Assembly (NCBI GenBank): GCA_023423235.1
Contig: JAFAFY010000001.1
Coordinates: 1 to 7,923 of the forward strand
Reading direction: 5' to 3'
DNA: 7,923 nt
Source of the DNA: Pseudomonadota bacterium
GTDB taxonomy: Bacteria > Pseudomonadota > Gammaproteobacteria > Xanthomonadales > Xanthomonadaceae
Made by a program: the position numbers and the translations under genes. Positions 5,503-7,923 of the stretch are shown piece after piece. Every line of letters begins with the position of its first letter. Within the stretch, counting starts at the first letter, position 1. The notes beneath the pieces are model-generated. The model searched no databases and had not been told where the DNA came from. It saw only the letters and a program-made list of their open reading frames with translations.

Positions 5503-6217
5503 TTCGACTGTGCCCGCCACCGCCCCCGTGCGCGCCGTTGCCCCAGGCGCTGCTGCCCTCGGCGGCGCGGTGCCGGCGCGCGACCGCTGGCTGGCACTGG
5601 CGGTGCTGGCCGGCGCGCTGGTGCTGGTCTACCTGCTCCTGCTGCATGGCAGCTGGACCGTGCCGATGCGCCAGCTTGGCGGCGAGATCGCCGACCTGCA
5701 GCAGCGTGACGTGCGCATCCGCCGCGAGCTGGCGCAGGCGCCGCAGGTGCGCGAGCAGCTGGAACAGGCGCGCGCGCAGATGGCCGAGATCCCCGGTTTC
5801 ATGCCGCAGGCCAGCGTGGAGCTGGCCACCGCGGCGCTGGTGCAGCGGCTGGAGACCGCGGTCGCCGAGGCCAGTCCGGGCAACCGCAGCTGCGCGATCA
5901 GCAACCGCTCGCCGCTCAGTGGGCCGCGCAACGAACGCTATCCGCGCGCGACCGTGCAGGTGCGGCTGCGCTGCGGCAACCCGGAGCTGGCGGCGGTGCT
6001 GTACTCGCTGGAGACCGGCACTCCGCGGTTGTTCGTCGACAACCTCAATATCCTCTCGCAGCGCCACACCCAGACGCCGGGCAGCAACAGCGGCGGCGTC
6101 GACGTGAGCTTCGACCTCTACGGTTACGTGCTGGCGCCGGCCAGGCCCGCCACCGCCAGTGCGCGCGGCGCTGCGCCGGCGGCGCGGGCGGGCGCAGGAG
6201 CGGCCGATGCGGATTGA
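5483..6217 (+). CDS. xpsM: T2SS assembly-platform protein XpsM (GspM, PilO-like)
   Basis: GspM is a bitopic inner-membrane protein that binds and stabilises GspL. In Xanthomonas, XpsL, XpsM and XpsN are reported to form a ternary complex. The protein is 244 residues from a GTG at 5483. AGGA (5471-5474) lies 8 nt upstream; the ATG at 5492 is an alternative. The layout is: Ala/Pro-rich cytoplasmic tail 1-33, membrane helix 36-55 (LALAVLAGALVLVYLLLLHG), coiled coil 66-104 (EIADLQQRDVRIRRELAQA) and a periplasmic ferredoxin-like domain about 112-212 (ELATAALVQRLE, LFVDNLNILSQ). This matches the xanthomonad/Pseudomonas GspM class (type II GspM domain). Two cysteines only, C137 and C164, both in the periplasmic domain, could form a disulfide. 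The C-terminus is Ala/Arg-rich. It overlaps xpsL by 20 bp and xpsN by 11 bp. Confidence 0.9.
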   Translation: MQPMPGNSTVPATAPVRAVAPGAAALGGAVPARDRWLALAVLAGALVLVYLLLLHGSWTVPMRQLGGEIADLQQRDVRIRRELAQAPQVREQLEQARAQMAEIPGFMPQASVELATAALVQRLETAVAEASPGNRSCAISNRSPLSGPRNERYPRATVQVRLRCGNPELAAVLYSLETGTPRLFVDNLNILSQRHTQTPGSNSGGVDVSFDLYGYVLAPARPATASARGAAPAARAGAGAADAD

Positions 6218-7043
6218 TGGCGGCAACGCGCGCACCTGGCTGCTGGCGGCGGTTGCCGGCTGGGCGCTGCTGGTCTGGGGCCTCTCGCTGGCCGGGCTGG
6301 GCGGGCGCATCGAGCGCCTGGATGCGGACGCCGAGCCGTTGCCGGCGGTGAGCTGGGCGGGGCCCGGGGACGCCGCCGCGCCGCCGCCCCTGTCGGATTT
6401 CGCCGACATCGGCAGGCGCCCGCTGTTCACCAGCGACCGCCGGCCGCATCCGTTCTTCATCGACCCGCAGGACCAGGGCGAGGGCGACGACAACGGTTTC
6501 GATTACGTGCTGACCAGCGTGCTGAGCAGCCCCGGTTTCAGCATGGCGATCCTGCAGCCGCGCGAGGGCGGCGAGTCGGTGCGGCTGAAGGTCGGCGAGG
6601 CACCGCCCGCGGCCAGCAGTTGGGTGCTGGGTTCGGTCGATGGGCGCAGCGCCGTGTTCAACGGCCCGGAAGGTCCGACGACGCTGGAACTTCGGGTCTA
6701 CGACGGTACCGGCGGCCAGCCGCCGACCCCGATGACGGCGCCGCAGGCCGGTGCCGGCGAGCGGGTCCAGGCCAGTTCGCCCGCGGGGGGGCGCAGCGCG
6801 TCGCGTGCAGCGGCGGAAGGCGCCGAATCGCCGGGCAATGCCGCCACCCGTTCCGCGCCGCCCCCGGCCGCCCGCGCACAGGCACCTGCGCAGGCGCCGC
6901 AGCGCACGCCCGCCGACGCCACGGGTGGCGTTACGGCCGAGACCGCGCAGTCCGATGGACCGTCGCATGCGCAGGTCGAGGCGATCCGCAAGCGCATCGA
7001 GGAGCGGCGTGCCCGCCTGCGGCAGCAGCAGTCGCAGCCATGA
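6207..7043 (+). CDS. xpsN: T2SS protein XpsN (xanthomonad GspN with GspC-like HR domain)
   Basis: XpsN of Xanthomonas is an inner-membrane protein that joins the L-M complex and contacts the secretin; it stands in for GspC, for which no gene is seen here. The 278-residue protein has a membrane helix at about 8-32 (WLLAAVAGWALLVWGLSLAG). A homology-region domain follows at about 97-168: GFDYVLTSVLSSPGFSMAIL, then a V-L-K-V-G turn, WVLGSVDGRSAVF and TTLELRVYDG, the strand pattern of the GspC HR domain. The tail 169-278 is low-complexity Ala/Pro/Gln, ending in a basic helix (VEAIRKRIEERRARLRQQQ). There is no PDZ or coiled-coil secretin-specificity domain of the classical GspC type. The start at 6207 is chosen for AGGAG (6196-6200) 6 nt upstream and the 11-bp overlap with xpsM. 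A longer open frame from 6159 adds only an Arg-rich shadow. A G7 tract lies at 6785-6791. Confidence 0.86.
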   Translation: MRIDGGNARTWLLAAVAGWALLVWGLSLAGLGGRIERLDADAEPLPAVSWAGPGDAAAPPPLSDFADIGRRPLFTSDRRPHPFFIDPQDQGEGDDNGFDYVLTSVLSSPGFSMAILQPREGGESVRLKVGEAPPAASSWVLGSVDGRSAVFNGPEGPTTLELRVYDGTGGQPPTPMTAPQAGAGERVQASSPAGGRSASRAAAEGAESPGNAATRSAPPPAARAQAPAQAPQRTPADATGGVTAETAQSDGPSHAQVEAIRKRIEERRARLRQQQSQP

Positions 7044-7078
7044 GCGCGGCCGCCCTTGCGCCACCCAATGACGACTAG
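7040..7078 (+). other. 12-codon mini-ORF between xpsN and xpsD
   Basis: An ATG overlapping the xpsN stop (ATGA, 7040-7043) opens a frame for MSAAALAPPNDD that stops at TAG 7076-7078, 10 nt before the proposed xpsD start. It repeats the ATGA coupling seen elsewhere and could carry terminating ribosomes to xpsD. It could also be chance, and there is no sign that the peptide has a function. Confidence 0.25.
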
Positions 7079-7081
7079 ACT
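7076..7081 (+). promoter_or_regulatory. -10-like box TAGACT just before xpsD
   Basis: TAGACT lies 7 nt before the ATG at 7089, so a transcript from it would begin at or next to the start codon. A TTGCGC at 7056-7061 resembles a -35 element but is only 14 bp away, shorter than the usual 16-18. No Shine-Dalgarno is seen before 7089 or before the other in-frame ATGs (7068, 7101). Weak prediction. Confidence 0.25.
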
Positions 7082-7088
7082 CCCAGCG

Positions 7089-7923
7089 ATGACCGATTCG
7101 ATGACGCCAGCCCGCCACCTCCGTGCGATCGCCTTCGCAACCTGCACCGTCCTGATCGCGGGCTGCGGGTCGGTGCCCACCCCCCGCATGCAGCGCAGCG
7201 GCGACCCCGCGGCCGCAGCGGCCGGCGCCGCCGCCGCGGACGCCGCTTCTGGCGGCGCCCGGGTCGAATCGCTGATCGATGACGACGCCCGCCCGCAGCC
7301 GCAGATCCGCCGCGGCACCGGCCAGGTCATCAACCGCGGCGCCGCCAGCGCGCCGGCGCCGAACCTCGGCGGCACCACCGGCCAGGCCTCGTTCAATTTC
7401 GAGGGAGAGTCGGTGCATGCGGTCGCCAAGGCGATCCTCGGCGACATGCTGGGCCAGAACTACGTCATCGCCCCCGAGGTGCAGGGCACGGTGACCCTGG
7501 CCACGCCCAGGCCGGTCAGCCCGGCGCAGGCGCTGAGCCTGCTGGAGATGGTGCTGGGCTGGAACAACGCCCGCATGATCTACAGCGACGGCCGCTACAA
7601 CATCGTTCCGGCCGACACCGCGCTGGCGACCGGCACCGTGGCCCCGCGCACCGGCAGTACCGGGGCGGCGCGCGGGTTCGAGGTGCGCACGGTGCCGCTG
7701 CGCTACATCTCCGCGACCGAGATGGAGAAGGTGCTGGAACCCTACGCGCGCCCCAACGCGATCGTCGGCGCCGACAACGCCCGCAACGTCATCACGATTT
7801 CCGGCAGCCGCAGCGAGCTGGACAACTACCTGCGCACGATCGAGATCTTCGACGTCGACTGGCTGTCGGGCATGTCGGTCGGCGTGTTCCCGCTGCAGTC
7901 GGGCAAGGCCACCCAGGTGGTCG
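7089..7923 (+). CDS. xpsD: T2SS secretin XpsD (GspD), N-terminal part, cut by window end
   Basis: GspD forms the outer-membrane channel of the T2SS. The frame is open from 7089 to the window end (278 codons shown; secretins run to 650-800). The N-terminus is a lipoprotein signal: basic start, hydrophobic stretch and lipobox IAGC with Cys26 as the lipidation site. This agrees with Xanthomonas XpsD being a lipoprotein. A 70-residue Ala/Gly/Pro linker follows. The N0 domain begins near residue 100 (ASFNFEGESVHAVAKAILGD, then QNYVIAPEVQGTVTL). N1 begins near 196 (GFEVRTVPLRYISATEMEKV, then AIVGADNARNVITISGS), and N2 begins near 262 (VGVFPLQSGKATQVV). The pore domain lies beyond the window. Starts at 7068 and 7101 are also in frame; all lack a Shine-Dalgarno, and 7089 gives a normal signal length. 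The gene follows xpsN by 45 bp. Confidence 0.95.
   Translation, partial: MTDSMTPARHLRAIAFATCTVLIAGCGSVPTPRMQRSGDPAAAAAGAAAADAASGGARVESLIDDDARPQPQIRRGTGQVINRGAASAPAPNLGGTTGQASFNFEGESVHAVAKAILGDMLGQNYVIAPEVQGTVTLATPRPVSPAQALSLLEMVLGWNNARMIYSDGRYNIVPADTALATGTVAPRTGSTGAARGFEVRTVPLRYISATEMEKVLEPYARPNAIVGADNARNVITISGSRSELDNYLRTIEIFDVDWLSGMSVGVFPLQSGKATQVV

Noticed and set aside
6159..6206. Upstream in-frame start for xpsN
   Set aside because: The extra 16 residues are Arg-rich shadow of the xpsM tail. AGGAG at 6196-6200 points to the ATG at 6207, and the membrane helix then begins at a normal distance from the start.
6045..7418. 457-codon open frame on the minus strand across xpsM-xpsN-xpsD
   Set aside because: It is the longest frame in the window but is low-complexity Arg/Gly/Ala, spans three well-supported genes, and has no domain or conserved motif.
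1..7923. A new type of system, mobile element, CRISPR array or RNA gene in the window
   Set aside because: All genes belong to the known Xps T2SS in its usual order. No transposase, integrase, spaced direct repeats or tRNA/rRNA-like sequence was seen on either strand.

Overview
The window is very GC-rich (roughly 70%). It carries one dense, plus-strand operon for a type II secretion system (T2SS), the machine that moves folded exoproteins from the periplasm across the outer membrane. The gene order F-G-H-I-J-K-L-M-N-D is characteristic of the xps cluster of Xanthomonadaceae/Lysobacteraceae: an N gene with a GspC-like domain sits between M and D, and the lipoprotein secretin comes last. With the high GC, this points to a Lysobacter/Luteimonas/Xanthomonas-type gammaproteobacterium. 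The genus is an inference; no taxonomic marker is present.

Layout. Bases 1-36 lie upstream of xpsF; a frame that stops at 38-40 may be the tail of the preceding gene (xpsE expected). xpsF (37-1254) is the polytopic inner-membrane platform protein. A 64-bp gap (1255-1318) has a TACAAT -10-like box and leads into the pseudopilin block: xpsG (1319-1753, major pseudopilin), xpsH (1757-2230), xpsI (2227-2805), xpsJ (2802-3452) and xpsK (3449-4312, tip pseudopilin). Next come the assembly-platform proteins xpsL (4309-5502) and xpsM (5483-6217), then xpsN (6207-7043), and finally xpsD (7089 onward, secretin), which is cut by the window end. Most junctions overlap by 4-20 bp, so translational coupling is likely; only F/G and N/D have real gaps.

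How the parts work together (family knowledge). XpsG polymerises into a short periplasmic pseudopilus capped by the H/I/J/K complex, built on the F/L/M platform and driven by the ATPase XpsE. The pseudopilus pushes substrates through the XpsD outer-membrane channel. XpsN links platform to secretin, the job GspC does in other T2SSs.

The system itself is known. The points that deserve attention are local: a 45-codon, hairpin-rich, non-coding-looking stretch between the coupled start of xpsI and its real prepilin leader; possible internal promoters before xpsG and xpsD; a possible leaderless start for xpsD; a G7 tract in xpsN; and an unusual N-terminus on XpsL. No RNA genes, mobile elements, CRISPR arrays or convincing terminators were seen.
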